Source of the DNA: Mastigamoeba balamuthi
Lineage: Eukaryota; Evosea; Mastigamoebida; Mastigamoebidae
Direction of reading: 5' to 3'
NCBI GenBank assembly: GCA_902651635.1
Contig: CACRSC010000016.1
Span: 175,412-239,411, forward strand
DNA length: 64,000 nt
Part shown: positions 33,386 to 43,433 of the stretch, one piece after another
Layout of the letters: each line of letters begins with the position of its first letter
Numbering within the stretch: the stretch's first letter is position 1
The notes under the pieces: generated by a model
The model's database searches: none
What the model was told of the DNA's origin: nothing
The model's input: only the letters and a program-made list of their open reading frames with translations
Program-made: the position numbers and the translations under genes

Positions 33386-34456
33386 ATGACGCTTGTGCGC
33401 CACGTCACCACGCACGTCGCATCGCCTGCGGGCCCCCTGACCCCTCGGTGGCCGCGCAGGTGACGCTGCTGGCCCGCGTGAGCGACGGGCTGATACTGTG
33501 CGAGTCGGGGGACGCGACGGCGCCCGCGCCCACGCGCCCCGGGTCCTCGGGGTCGGCGGCCGCCAAGGAGGACCCCGGCGCAGCCCTCGAGCTGCACCGC
33601 GCGCAGGCCAAGCAGGTCTTCCGCAAGCTGGGGCCCCAGAGCCCCGCGCGCCTCACCATCGACGCCGACAAGTTCTACTACGCGTGCGCAGCCCTGGGAA
33701 GGGGAGGGGGAGGGGGAGGGGGCGTTTCCAGGAAATGCCTGCGTTGGCGTGGCAGGCGTTTCCAGGAAATGCCTGCGTTGACGCGGCAGGCGGCTGATTC
33801 GCGAATCTGTCCGGCAGGTATGTCATCAAGAACAACGTGTGCTTCCTGACCATCTGCGAGCGCGTGTTCCCCAAGAAGCTGGCGTACGACTTCCTCGCGG
33901 AGCTCGCCAAGGAGTTTGAGACGATGCACGGCCCCGAGGTGGCCTCGGCCACGAGCCCGTACAGCTTCATCAAGTTCGGTACGGACAGCAGAATCTCGGT
34001 GATTTTTCACCGGGGAAATTGCCGGAAATGGCGTCACAAAATATCGGAACTGAGAGCGACTGGCGCGACAGACACGTTCATACAGAAGACCAAGAGGGTG
34101 TACCAGGACTCGCGGTCACAGAGCGCGCTCTCCAAGGTCAGCGACGACCTGCGAGAGGTCCAGTCGATCATGAACCGCAGCATACAGGAGATTCTGGAGC
34201 GCGGCGACAAGATCGACTGTGAGAGATCTCTTCCCCGGGCATATCTCCCCCGCAGATTCCGATTCATCGACTGACGTGGTCGGGTGATATCGCAGCGGTG
34301 ATGAACCGGTCCGAGGCGCTGGTCTCGGCGACGTCGCAGTACGGCAAGAGCGCACGCGACTTTGAGAGGCACATGTGGTGGCAGCAGCGCATGCCCATCA
34401 TCGTCGCGGGCGGCGTCGTCGTGCTGTTCATCATCCTCCGCGTTTTCTTCTTCTGA
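33386..34456 (+). CDS. SEC22: Sec22-type R-SNARE with longin domain
   Basis: Five exons (33386-33394, 33460-33683, 33818-33978, 34072-34218, 34296-34456) give 233 residues. The first exon codes only three residues; the start is supported because MTLVTLLARVSDGLILCES matches the Sec22 N-terminus. A longin domain covers residues 1 to about 125 (AYVIKNNVCFLTICERVFPK, LAYDFLAELAKEF). An R-SNARE motif follows: VSDDLREVQSIMNRSIQEIL with the zero-layer Arg in LERGDKID. A single C-terminal membrane anchor (MPIIVAGGVVVLFIILRVFF) ends the protein. Sec22 works in vesicle fusion between ER and Golgi. Between residues 27 and 50 there is a Gly/Ser/Ala-rich insertion not typical of the family. The second intron contains a ggagggggaggggg run and a duplicated ggcgtttccaggaaatgcctgcgttg segment (33721-33781). 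Confidence 0.93.
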
Positions 34457-34597
34457 TCCGCGGATCTTCGCCGGGAGATTCCGCCGTATCCCGGAATCAG
34501 GAAGAGAAAGAAAAAGCACACAGCCAAACGAAGAGAATCTCGGAGATTCACTGTAGTAGGCACTTGTCTTGCGTAATAGGCTGCACGCTGGTGCTCG

Positions 34598-36102
34598 ATG
34601 GTGAACCTCTTCTACCTGAGCGACGACCCCGCGCAGGCCGCGCGCTGGTACGCCGACAACCACGTGACCAAGATGGGCCTCGAGGCCGTCCAGGTGCTCT
34701 GGACCTGCGTCCGCCTCTTCGGCAGCCCCGACGCCCTCACCAAGTCCGAGCCTCCTCTTTTTTCCTGGCCCCACGCAGCCACCGAAGCCTGCCGACCCGC
34801 CGCATCGATTCCCGCTTTCTCCAATAAATTAAAACAGCACTGCCCCCCCACCAGGTTTCCGCAGGACGTGCCTGGGGGCGTGCCGATGCGGCCGCTGCGC
34901 AACGCGCGGCACCAGCTGGTGCTGTGGGCGGGGCAGTGCGCGGCCAACTACGCGGTGGTGGCCGAGTACGCGGGGGCGGTCATGGGCGAGTACGAGCGGC
35001 GCTACGGGCGGCCGCACGCGCGGAGCCCCGACGCCCGCTGGCTGCGCGGCAACGCGGCGCTCGCGGGCTACGGGGGCCCCGCGCACGCCGCGTGGCTGCG
35101 GGAGGCCGCGGCGTGGGTGGCCAGCGGCCGTGGGCAGTGCGGGCCCCGCTGGTGGGACGTCCACGGGCTGCCCGCTGGCGCCGACCCCGCAACGGTGCGC
35201 ACAGGCCACACTGAGACAACACAGAGACAACACACAGAGCACACACAGAGAGCAGAGGGCACTGAGAGTGTGGACGAGCGCTGACACAAGGGGGGGCGTT
35301 GGGGGCAGTGCGGGAGGACAGAGGTGGTGCAGTGCGTCAAGGAGGAGTGCAAGGTCCCGGGGGACGCCGTGCAGGCCTACCGCAACTGCTACGTCGCCAA
35401 GTTCGAGGACATGAAGTGCGCTCCGCTGCCCGCGTCTCTCTCTCTCTCTCTTCTGTCTCTGCCCCCCCCGCTCCACTCTCGCAGCCACCTCGCGTGGCCC
35501 TCTGTGCCCCTCTGTGTCCCTCTGTGTCTCTCTTTGTCTCTGCGTGGCTGCTGTCTCCGAATGTTGTGGTCTTGTGGTCGCTCGTTCTCTCGTTCTCGTT
35601 CTCGTTCTCTCTCTCTCTCTCTCTCTCTGCGCACGCTGCCGCTGGCGCTGCTCACGCGGTGCGGGGGTGTTGGGTGGCACACGGGGGGCGCAGGTGCATG
35701 CGGTACTACAGGGCGGACCCCCCGGAGTGGTTCCCCGAGAAGATACGCAAGGCGCTCATCGACGCCAGGAACGCAGCGCGCAGCCCCAAGAACAGCTCCA
35801 AGAAGCGCAGCACTCCCTCGAGCGACGAAGACGACGACGACGAGGACAGCTCAGAGTCGGAGTCAGAGTCAGAGTCGGAGGACGAGGCGCCACCCAAGAG
35901 GCCAGTGGCCGCAGCAGCGGCTGCTGCAGGCAACAAGAAGAAGCAGCAGCAGAGGAAGAAGGCCCAGAAAGCCGCGAGCGACGACGACGACAGCCCTGCT
36001 TCAGACGACGACGACGACGGAGACTACGCGCCCAAGGGGAGGAAGAAGCAGCAGAAGAAGAAGGCGGGGGCCAGCAGGAAGAAGCAGCGCAAGTCTCTGT
36101 AG
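34598..36102 (+). CDS. Member of an uncharacterised phage/giant-virus protein family, with charged C-terminal tail
   Basis: Four exons (34598-34743, 34855-35194, 35333-35415, 35694-36102) give 325 residues. The first two thirds match a family I know from tailed phages and nucleocytoplasmic large DNA viruses, sometimes annotated as pyrimidine-dimer glycosylase-like: N-terminal VNLFYLSDDPAQAARWYADN followed by HVTKMGLEAVQVLWT, a central NYAVVAEYAGAVMGEYERRY, and the closing PGDAVQAYRNCYVAKFEDMK and DPPEWFP. The last 100 residues are a eukaryotic-style tail: an acidic DEDDDDEDSSESESESESED block between Lys-rich stretches, suggesting nuclear or chromatin location. Introns and codon use are host-like, so any transfer is old. 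The third intron (35416-35693) holds a tctctctc microsatellite. The biochemical role is not established. Confidence 0.8.
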
Positions 36103-36131
36103 TGCTGCCGCAATGAGGGAGGGCAGCGCAA

Positions 36132-36343
36132 GTCAGTTGAAGCTTCAATACACAAGCGCAGACGTCCCCCGCGGACGTGCCGCTAGCACACACCGCGTGG
36201 CAGCCTAGCGTGAGTCTCTGTTGTGGGTCCGTTAAAATACCAAGTCGTAAATACCGAAGGGGAGGGCAGTAGAAATTCAATTGACGTTGTACACCAGCGA
36301 GACGTCCCCACGGACGTGCCGCAGCGCGCGCCGCGTGGCAGCC
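36132..36343. repeat. Direct repeat of about 70 bases in a 3' flank
   Basis: 36132-36205 and 36277-36343 share the order tcaRttga, acaccagcg/acacaagcg, gacgtcccc, cggacgtgccgc and ccgcgtggcagcc. They lie head to tail about 140 bases apart between the virus-family gene (plus) and the myristoylated protein (minus). The segment gacgtcccc-cggacgt is itself a near-palindrome. Purpose unknown. Confidence 0.6.
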
Positions 36344-36356
36344 CCCCCGTGTGGAG

Positions 36357-36907
36357 CTACGGCTGCGAGTCCTCGAGTCTGAGGTTGGGCATGCTGTTGC
36401 GCAGCGCGCTCTGGGCCGCCTGCTGCGCCTGCGTCGCCAGCCCCGCGTACGGCCCGGCCGTCGAGCGCGACGTCAGCACCTTCCGGCGCCCGTTGCCGTC
36501 CATGACCTCGTCTGCGCGTGGCAGGGCGCCCGTTATCGCGGGCTGGCGGGCTGCAGGGGAGCGGGGGCAGCAGGCGTACCGGTGCTGGACCAGCTGACTC
36601 GGGACGAGTGCTTTCTGAGCGGGATGGCGGGGTCTGGCGCCCCTCCCACGGACCCGGCGCGCTTGAGGCGGCTCGTCAGCACCCGCGGGGCGCCGCCCGC
36701 GGGCAGCTGGGAGCTCTCGGAGCGCTGGGGCAGCGGCGCGGCGATCAGCAGAGTCCGCGAGCACGTCGAGGCGCCGGTGGAGCTGCTGCCCGCAGTGTTG
36801 GCCAGCGCAAAGTCCAGGGGCAGCGCAGGAATCACGGAGGAGTCGCGGCGCGCGTCGGGGTGCTTGGGGGTATCGATCTCGCGCACGCGCGAGGCCCCGC
36901 AGCCCAT
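36357..36907 (-). CDS. Small protein with predicted N-myristoylation/palmitoylation site
   Basis: Two exons (36907-36580 and 36511-36357) give 160 residues. The N-terminus MGCGASRVREIDTPKH has Gly2 for N-myristoylation and Cys3 for palmitoylation, followed by basic residues, as in many membrane-tethered signalling proteins. The rest is Ser/Pro/Ala-rich and polar, ending AGLATQAQQAAQSALRNSMP then NLRLEDSQP. No enzymatic domain recognised. The 68-base intron has the donor gtacgc common in this window. It probably sits at the plasma membrane or endomembranes; partner unknown. Confidence 0.6.
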
Positions 36908-37226
36908 CGGTGGGTCTCGGCGCTGCTGTGCACAGTAAGCGAGGATTCACAATTCTGACGGCCTATTTTTAGCGGCAGGCAGCGACTACAGCCCCCGCTT
37001 GCAGCCCCTCAGCGGATTTACATGCCAACAGCGGCCCCACTGCCGCGGAGGTACTGCGCGGGACAGCCCTCTGCCAGGAGGGGCAGGCCTGGAGAGCGCC
37101 GAGCCCGAGAGTGCACGCGGTACCCAGTTTATCAATTGAACTTTTCTGTAACACAAACGGCGCTCGTGTTCTCTCATCTTCGTCGACACCAGGAGAGCGT
37201 TGCCCTCACAGCACAACAAAGAGGTC
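36908..37226. other. Intergenic region
   Basis: Lies upstream of the myristoylated protein and downstream of arabinanase B (both minus). Contains TCAATTGA at 37132-37139, about 90 bases past the arabinanase stop. No gene seen. Confidence 0.4.
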
Positions 37227-38243
37227 TCAGAACCTGTCGCCGCCGACGACGGGCCACCCCCACTTGTCGAAGGCGATGCTGTGCACCTGCAGCGTGGGCA
37301 CGCCGTTGTGGGCCCTGTCGTAGTAGTGGTTCGTGAGGCCCAGGCGCCCCTTGCCCATGTCGATGATGCCCACGTGGCCGGGGCCGATGACGTTCCCGCT
37401 CGTCTGCTGCCACAGCGTCCCGCCGCCAGCCGCCATGTCCTTGCCGCTCCTGTCGACAAAGGGCCCGTTGGGCCTCGTGGACCTGCCGTACATGATCTTG
37501 TACGTCGACGACACGCCGTCGCAGCACTTGTCCCAGTTGACAAACAGGTAGTAGTAGTGCCCGATCCTCTGCACCCACGCGGCCTCGATGGCGCCGCCGT
37601 GGTGGCCGCGCGATGCGATGGTGACGGGGTTGCTGATGGCCCTGTTGGGGTGCGCGGCGTCGAGCTGGACGAGAGCGATGCCGGACCAGAAGGAGCCGTA
37701 GGCCATCCAGAGCTTGCCGTCAGCGTCCCAGTACGTGTGGGGGTCGATGGCGTTGTACGGGCTCGGCGTGCCCGAGCACAGCACAGGCCCCATGTCCTGC
37801 CACACCGCCGGGCCCCTACCCTTGGCCGCCCTGGCCGCGCCGATGCAGGAGTTCTGCGTGCCGAAGGAGCTGATGGAGTAGTACATCACCAGCGAGCCGT
37901 CGTGCATCGTCACCACGTCGGGGGCCCACACGGAGCCGTCCTTGGCGAGCTTGGGGATCCTGGCGCGCCACCACGCGGGCTCGGACCTGAAGGCGGTGCC
38001 GCAGAAGACCCACGTGACGGCGTCGTGGGAGCAGCGCAGCTGCACGAGGGGGCCCGTGCTGGCGAGGATGTAGGTGTACTTGCCCGCTGTCGCCCACGGC
38101 GCCCAGACGATGCCCGAGGGGTCGTGCACGTTGGTGATGTCGCCGGCGCCCGCAGCCGAGGCCCCGACGCAGAGCAGCGCCAGCAGGGCAGTCGCCGAGA
38201 GCACTGCGGTTGCCGTTGTTGTTGTTGCCGAGGTGTGCACCAT
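37227..38243 (-). CDS. GH43 endo-arabinanase B (secreted, single domain)
   Basis: 338 residues, no intron. Signal peptide from ATG 38243 with a Thr/Ala-rich n-region, then LSATALLALLCVGASA. The catalytic residues of the GH43 fold are intact: Asp in VHDPSGIVWAPW, Asp in AIDPHTYWDADGKLWMAYGS and Glu in GGAIEAAWVQRIG; GPGHVGIIDMGKG carries the metal-binding His. It stops soon after VHSIAFDKWGWPVVGG, so it lacks the sushi-like module and anchor of A, E and F and should be freely secreted. First of four minus-strand copies in a row (B, C, D, E). Confidence 0.92.
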   Translation of the reverse strand: MVHTSATTTTATAVLSATALLALLCVGASAAGAGDITNVHDPSGIVWAPWATAGKYTYILASTGPLVQLRCSHDAVTWVFCGTAFRSEPAWWRARIPKLAKDGSVWAPDVVTMHDGSLVMYYSISSFGTQNSCIGAARAAKGRGPAVWQDMGPVLCSGTPSPYNAIDPHTYWDADGKLWMAYGSFWSGIALVQLDAAHPNRAISNPVTIASRGHHGGAIEAAWVQRIGHYYYLFVNWDKCCDGVSSTYKIMYGRSTRPNGPFVDRSGKDMAAGGGTLWQQTSGNVIGPGHVGIIDMGKGRLGLTNHYYDRAHNGVPTLQVHSIAFDKWGWPVVGGDRF

Positions 38244-39018
38244 TCCCGGGGGTGTGCTGAACGTTGTGGTGATGTTTGTTGTTGTGGTGACTGTGTTCGA
38301 GTCAGGAAGGTAGTGGGGGGCCGAGGGGGTCGAGGAGGAGGTGGTCCAACGGCTGCAGCAGAGAAGGGGAGGTCTTCAGAAATCCAGTGTGCAGGAATAC
38401 TGCACCACTGCGTATATCGGGCACTTGCCCCGTATGCTCGGTGGTGCACTGCACTCCGTGGGGCCTGTGCGGGGCCTCCGAGTGCTCACCTGCGCTCTCT
38501 GCGCTGTGGCACGGACTGTGCCTGCTGGTGCGCTCGCCCTGGCCGTTGGTAGACCCTCGCCGCTGGCCCCGCTGGCACCCTGAGCGACTCAGAGAACGCC
38601 CGTTACTGCGGCTCGACCCCTCGCTGTGTTCAACGCGTCGGTGCTGCTACGGTGTTCTCGGGAACAGCCGTTTCGGTGCCGATGTTCACCAGAGACGTCT
38701 GTTGATTTCCCGTCGCGGTGGTATTCTGCTGGATGGCGCCCAGAGGCGGCGAGAGTTGCACGAGTATCGCCGAAGTGCCCCGTTGTGCGATGCAGTGAAC
38801 GTGGTGACTCCTACAGCAAGGCCGCACACAACAGCAACCAGCGCATTTCTCAACGGGAAGTAACTTATTCATAACGGGCCTCTCACGGGCGTTGCAACGG
38901 CAGTCTCTATGAGAGGGCTGCCGCCTTCCGACACCTCAGATCCAGTGGAGAGCGAGGGGCTCTGTGGCGGCGATCTCCAACTGTCAGAGCAGCCGGGAGT
39001 CAGGGTAGAGGGGCCATC
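38244..39018. other. Intergenic region in the arabinanase array
   Basis: About 775 bases between arabinanase B start and arabinanase C stop. Contains gttgttgt runs just upstream of B. It should hold the B promoter. No other gene seen. Confidence 0.4.
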
Positions 39019-39990
39019 TCATTTGCCCACTACGGCCCACCCAGCAGCGTCGATGACGATACTGTGCACCTGCAGCGTGCGCGCCCCGGCGTGCGCCCCG
39101 TCGTAGAAGTGGTTCGAGAGCACCAGGCCCTTGCCTGTGTCCAGGACGCCCACGTGGCCGGGGCCGATGACGTTCCCGCTCGTCTGCTGCCACAGCGACC
39201 CGCCGCCAGCCGCCATGTCCTTGCCGCTCCTGTCGACAAAGGGCCCGTTGGGCCTCGTGGACCTGCCGTACATGATCTTGTACGTCGACTTGACGCCGTC
39301 GCAACACTTGTCCCAGTTGACGAACAGGTAGTAGAAGCCCCCGATCTTCTGCACCCACGAGGCCTCGATGGCACCGCCGAAGGACCCGCGGTTGGCGATG
39401 GTGACGGGGTTGCTGATGGCCTTGTTGGGGTGCGCAGCATCGAGCTGGACGAGAGCGATGCCTGTCCAGAAGGAGCCGTAGGCCATCCAGAGCTTGCCGT
39501 CAGCGTCCCAGTACGTGTGGGGGTCGATGGCGTTGTACGCGCTGGGTGTCTCGGAGCACAGCACAGGCCCCATGTCCTGCCACACCGCCGGGCCGCTTCC
39601 CTTGGTCGCCTTGGCCGCGCCGATGCACGAAGTCTGCGAGCCAAAGGAGCTGATGGAGTAGTACATCACCAGCGAGCCGTCGCGCAGCGTCAGCACGTCG
39701 GGGGCCCACACGTCCATGCCCATCTTGGGGATCCTGGTGCGCCACCACGCGGGCTCGGACCTGAAGGCAGTGCCGCACTGCACCCACCTGGCCATGTCGG
39801 CGGAGCAGTGCAGCGGGATGCGCGGCCCCGTGCAGGCGACGAAGTAGTTGTACTTATTGGCCGTGGCCCAGGGGGCCCGAACGATGCCCGAGGGGTCGTG
39901 GATGGGCGTGACGTCCCCCGAGACAGCGATGGCGGCCCCGCGGAGCGCGAGCAGCGACAGCAGCGCCAGCAACAGTGCGTGAGGGCCCAT
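39019..39990 (-). CDS. GH43 endo-arabinanase C (secreted, single domain)
   Basis: 323 residues, no intron. The ATG at 39990 gives a signal peptide (MGPHALLLALLSLLALRGAA); the frame is open 70 codons upstream but that extension is unlike a secretory N-terminus. Catalytic Asp in IHDPSGIV, Asp in AIDPHTYWDADGKLWMAYGS and Glu in GAIEASWVQKIGG are present. It has a shortened loop (PKMGMDVWAPDV) compared with A, B, E and F. Ends after VIDAAGWAVVGK, so no sushi-like module or anchor. Most similar to D. Confidence 0.92.
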   Translation of the reverse strand: MGPHALLLALLSLLALRGAAIAVSGDVTPIHDPSGIVRAPWATANKYNYFVACTGPRIPLHCSADMARWVQCGTAFRSEPAWWRTRIPKMGMDVWAPDVLTLRDGSLVMYYSISSFGSQTSCIGAAKATKGSGPAVWQDMGPVLCSETPSAYNAIDPHTYWDADGKLWMAYGSFWTGIALVQLDAAHPNKAISNPVTIANRGSFGGAIEASWVQKIGGFYYLFVNWDKCCDGVKSTYKIMYGRSTRPNGPFVDRSGKDMAAGGGSLWQQTSGNVIGPGHVGVLDTGKGLVLSNHFYDGAHAGARTLQVHSIVIDAAGWAVVGK

Positions 39991-40654
39991 TGGGGTGGTG
40001 TATGCTGACAACTTGTTGCTTGTGGTCCTCTGTCGGGGTTGTTCGGGGCCGTTTTTGTTCGGTGCTGCCGAATTTCTAAGGGAGTAAGAAAAGTTGTGGA
40101 AGACGAGAGATCGCTCACCCGATTTGTCCTCCACGGTGTCGGCGAAAAGACATCGAGTGTTGAAAAGGGTTGCGAGCAAGAAATACAGGTGCGACGTCAA
40201 GCCCTGTGACGTGGATGCAGTCGGGTGCGCTAGTATTCTGCCCCACAGCCTCCTCCCCCTTCACCACGATTTGGGGCCGAGGAAAGAGGAGGCGAGGAGT
40301 GCAAACATACTGCTCTCAGAAGCTGTCCACAAGCGACTTCTAATTGGCTTTCCGGGGCTCTGTGCACTGCATGTATTTCCAGCAGCAAAAGATGCCAGAC
40401 AAATCAGGGGATTATCTGAGGTTCAGGCCAACAAATCCGTAATTCAAGGCTCGCACGTATGCCCTTGTGTAGGTGTTAATTGCTGGCGGAGGCCACGGCC
40501 CCAGACGATGGAGTAATGCGGGATAGACACAACCGAACATGTTAACCAACAATAACGTATTCACATTTGAGGTCCGTTTTCGAGACAGCAGAGCTTCTCA
40601 TCCTCACAGCGATGCCCTACTGGCCTGTTATCTGGAAGAGGCCCCATCTACGTC
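39991..40654. other. Intergenic region in the arabinanase array
   Basis: About 660 bases between arabinanase C start and arabinanase D stop, with moderate AT content near 40380-40580. It should carry the C promoter. No gene recognised. Confidence 0.4.
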
Positions 40655-41632
40655 TCAGTTGCCCACGACGGGCCACCCAGCAGCGTCGATGGTGATGCTG
40701 TGCACCTGCAGCGTGGGCGCGCCGTTGTGCAGTCCGTCGTAGAAGTGGTTCGAGAGCACCAGGCCCTTGCCTGTGTCCAGGACGCCCACGTGGCCGGGGC
40801 CGATGACGTTCCCGCTCGTCTGCTGCCACAGCGACCCGCCGCCAGCCGCCATGTCCTTGCCGCTCCTGTCGACAAAGGGCCCGTTGGGCCTCGTGGACCT
40901 GCCGTACATGATCTTGTACGTCGACGACACGCCAGCGCAGCACTTGTCCCAGTTGACAAACAGGTAGTAGAAGCCCCCGATCTTCTCGACCCACGCGGCC
41001 TCGATGGCGCCGCCGAAGGACCCGCGGTTGGCGATGGTGACGGGGCTGCTGATAGCCTTGCCGGGGTTCTGTGCGTCGAGCTGGACGAGAGCGATGCCTG
41101 ACCAGAAGGAGCCGTAGGCCATCCAGAGCTTGCCGTCAGCGTCCCAGTACGTGTGGGGGTCGATGGCGTTGTACGCGCTCGGCGTCTCGGAGCACAGCAC
41201 AGGCCCCATGTCCTGCCACACCGCCGGGCCGCTCCCCTTGGTCGCTTTGGCCGCGCCGATGCAGGAGTTCTGCGTGCCGAAGGAGCTGATGGAATAGTAC
41301 ATCACCAGCGAGCCGTCGCGCAGCGTCACCACGTCGGGGGCCCACACGTCGGTGCCCAGCTGCGGGATCTTGGCGCGCCACCACGCGGGCTCGGAGGCGA
41401 AGACGGTGCCGCAGCCGACCCAGGAGAGCCTGTCGGCGGAGCAGCGCAGCGAGATGCGGGGGCCCGTGCTGGCGACGAAGTAGTTGAACCTGCCTCCTGT
41501 TGCCCACGGGGCCCAGACGATGCCCGAGGGGTCGTGCACCGGGCTGACGTCCCCGCTGACGGTGGCCGCGGACCCGCGGGCCGCGAGCAGCGCCACCAGC
41601 GCCAGGAGAAGTGCGAGTGCGTGCGGGCACAT
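40655..41632 (-). CDS. GH43 endo-arabinanase D (secreted, single domain)
   Basis: 325 residues, no intron. Signal peptide MCPHALALLLALVALLAARG from the ATG at 41632. Catalytic Asp in VHDPSGIVWAPW, Asp in AIDPHTYWDADGKLWMAYGS and Glu in GGAIEAAWVEKIGG are intact, as is GPGHVG. It shares the shortened PQLGTDVWAPDV loop with C and ends after TIDAAGWPVVGN, without the sushi-like module. The array order and sequence suggest C and D arose by tandem duplication. Confidence 0.92.
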   Translation of the reverse strand: MCPHALALLLALVALLAARGSAATVSGDVSPVHDPSGIVWAPWATGGRFNYFVASTGPRISLRCSADRLSWVGCGTVFASEPAWWRAKIPQLGTDVWAPDVVTLRDGSLVMYYSISSFGTQNSCIGAAKATKGSGPAVWQDMGPVLCSETPSAYNAIDPHTYWDADGKLWMAYGSFWSGIALVQLDAQNPGKAISSPVTIANRGSFGGAIEAAWVEKIGGFYYLFVNWDKCCAGVSSTYKIMYGRSTRPNGPFVDRSGKDMAAGGGSLWQQTSGNVIGPGHVGVLDTGKGLVLSNHFYDGLHNGAPTLQVHSITIDAAGWPVVGN

Positions 41633-42066
41633 GTGGATGCTCTGATCTGGAGGGCTGCTGTGTTGCTGTGTGACGGTTGATTGCGGTTATTTTTGTGCAC
41701 AGTGTTACTCGTCGCCTTTTATCGGTGGCGGATTGCTATGGAGCATTGAAAAGCCACGAGGATGTCCCGCTGCGGTGCGACTTCCGCAGGCGAATCAGCC
41801 CGCAGAGAATCGAGGTGCCCCACGTTATGAACCTGCACCGAGGCCGCTTGCTACGCCCCTCGCAGTCCGCGAGCGCTCCCGATGCACTCGCAGCTCTTGT
41901 AGCGATGGGCGACAAAGAGACGCCCAGCCCGCGAACCTTCGAAAATTTCGCACTCTAACGGCCTCATTTCGCCGAGGAGGTGCATAGGGCGGGCGAGCGG
42001 TGAGGGAACACGAACACAAAGAAGGCAAGTGTTGCTTTTTATCATCCACCTTCTTGGATGTCTGGC
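41633..42066. other. Intergenic region with dispersed-repeat copy
   Basis: Between arabinanase D start and arabinanase E stop. It contains R1 copy 2 (41749-41893). The remainder is unremarkable. Confidence 0.45.
41749..41893 (+). repeat. Dispersed repeat R1, copy 2
   Basis: Matches the minus strand of 30875-30996 in two blocks (41749-41801 and 41866-41893). In one frame it reads SHEDVPLRCDFRRRISP and SASAPDALAA; copy 1 encodes similar peptides but in two different frames, so coding capacity is doubtful. Confidence 0.55.
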
Positions 42067-43433
42067 CTACAGCAGCGAGGCAGCAACGACAACGAGCACC
42101 GCGGTGGCGGCCATGCGCGTCGAGTCTGACTCCGCGTTTGCGCTCTCGTAGTCATACTCGTAGTCGTAGTCGTAGTCCTCCGAGAATGACGTCTCGTTGT
42201 CAGCGTCCGGCAGCCCCGTGGATGGGTTCACTGCTGCTCGAGATTCACAGAGCAGAACTTAAGTATTTGCGAGGCGAATTGGAGTGGGTTACCTGAGCAC
42301 GTGGGCCTCCGCGTCCACCACCCATCGGCACACGACCCCGCAATGGCCGTGAGCCTACCGCTGCACTTGACTCTGCAGCTCTTGCCGGCGGCCACGGTCG
42401 ACGAGCACGTGCCCCAGCCGGACGACCTGGCGGGACGCCTGGCGAGGCAGGTCGTGGCAGACCCGACGACTGGCCAGCCGCTGCGGTCGATGACGATGCT
42501 GTGCACCTGCAGCGTGGGCACGCCGTTGTGGGCCCTGTCGTAGAAGTGGTTCGTGAGGCCCAGGCTGCCCCCAGCGTCGATGATGCCCACGTGGCCGGGG
42601 CCGATGACGTTCCCGCTCGTCTGCTGCCACAGCGACCCGCCGCCAGCCGCCATGTCCTTGCCGCTCCTGTCGACAAAGGGCCCGTTGGGCCTCGTGGACC
42701 TGCCGTACATGATCTTGTATGTCGACGACACGCCAGCGCAGCACTTGTCCCAGTTGACAAACAGGTAGTAGTAGTGCCCGATCCTCTGCACCCACGCGGC
42801 CTCGATGGCGCCTCCGAACCGACCGCGGTTGGCGATGGTGACGGGGTTGCTGATGGCTCTGCTCGGGTTATAGGCGTCGAGCTGGACGAGCGCGATGCCT
42901 GTCCAGAAGGAGCCGTAGGCCATCCAGAGCTTGCCGTCAGCGTCCCAGTACGTGTGGGGGTCGATGGCGTTGTACGCGCTGGGCGTCTGGGAGCACAGCA
43001 CAGGTCCCATGTCCTGCCACACCGCCGGGCCTCTTCCCTTGATCGCCTTGGCTGCGCCGATGCAGGAGTTCTGTGTAGTGAAGGCACTGACGGAGTAGTA
43101 CACCACCAGCGAGCCGTCGCGCAGAGTCAGCACGTCTGGGGCCCACACAGCGCCGTCATCGTCGAGTTTGGGGATTTTGGCGCGCCACCACGCGGGCTCT
43201 GATGCGAAGACGGTGCCGCAGAAGACCCACGTGACGGCGTCGTTGGAGCAGCGCAGGGGGATCTTGGGGCCCGTGCTGGCGAGGATGAAGTTGTAGCGCT
43301 GCGCTGTGACCCACGGGGCCCGCACGATGCCCGAGGGGTCGTGCACGTCGGTGATTTGCCCCGCGGTCGCGTGCGCCACCGCTGCGGTGAGGGCAGCCAC
43401 CAGCAGGAGCGGGCGAAAGTGGAGCGTTGTCAT
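42067..43433 (-). CDS. GH43 endo-arabinanase E, with sushi-like domain and C-terminal anchor
   Basis: Exons 43433-42293 and 42230-42067 give 434 residues. Signal peptide MTTLHFRPLLLVAALTAAVA. GH43 residues intact (VHDPSGIV, AIDPHTYW, GGAIEAAWVQRIG). The sushi-like module runs WGTCSSTVAAGKSCRVKC to GWWTRRPTC. After the 62-base intron comes a tail with PSTGLPDADNETS, an acidic-tyrosine block (SEDYDYDYEYDYESANAE) and a hydrophobic end (MAATAVLVVVAASLL), which fits a GPI signal or membrane anchor. It is almost identical to F at 52809-54179 in both exons, while the introns differ at many positions. Upstream flanks are also alike (cgaacggccttggccc), so this is a recent segmental copy. Confidence 0.92.

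Noticed and set aside
35420-35690. Leu/Ser-rich frame through tctctc repeats
   Set aside because: Lies in the third intron of the virus-family gene; flanking exons join in frame without it.
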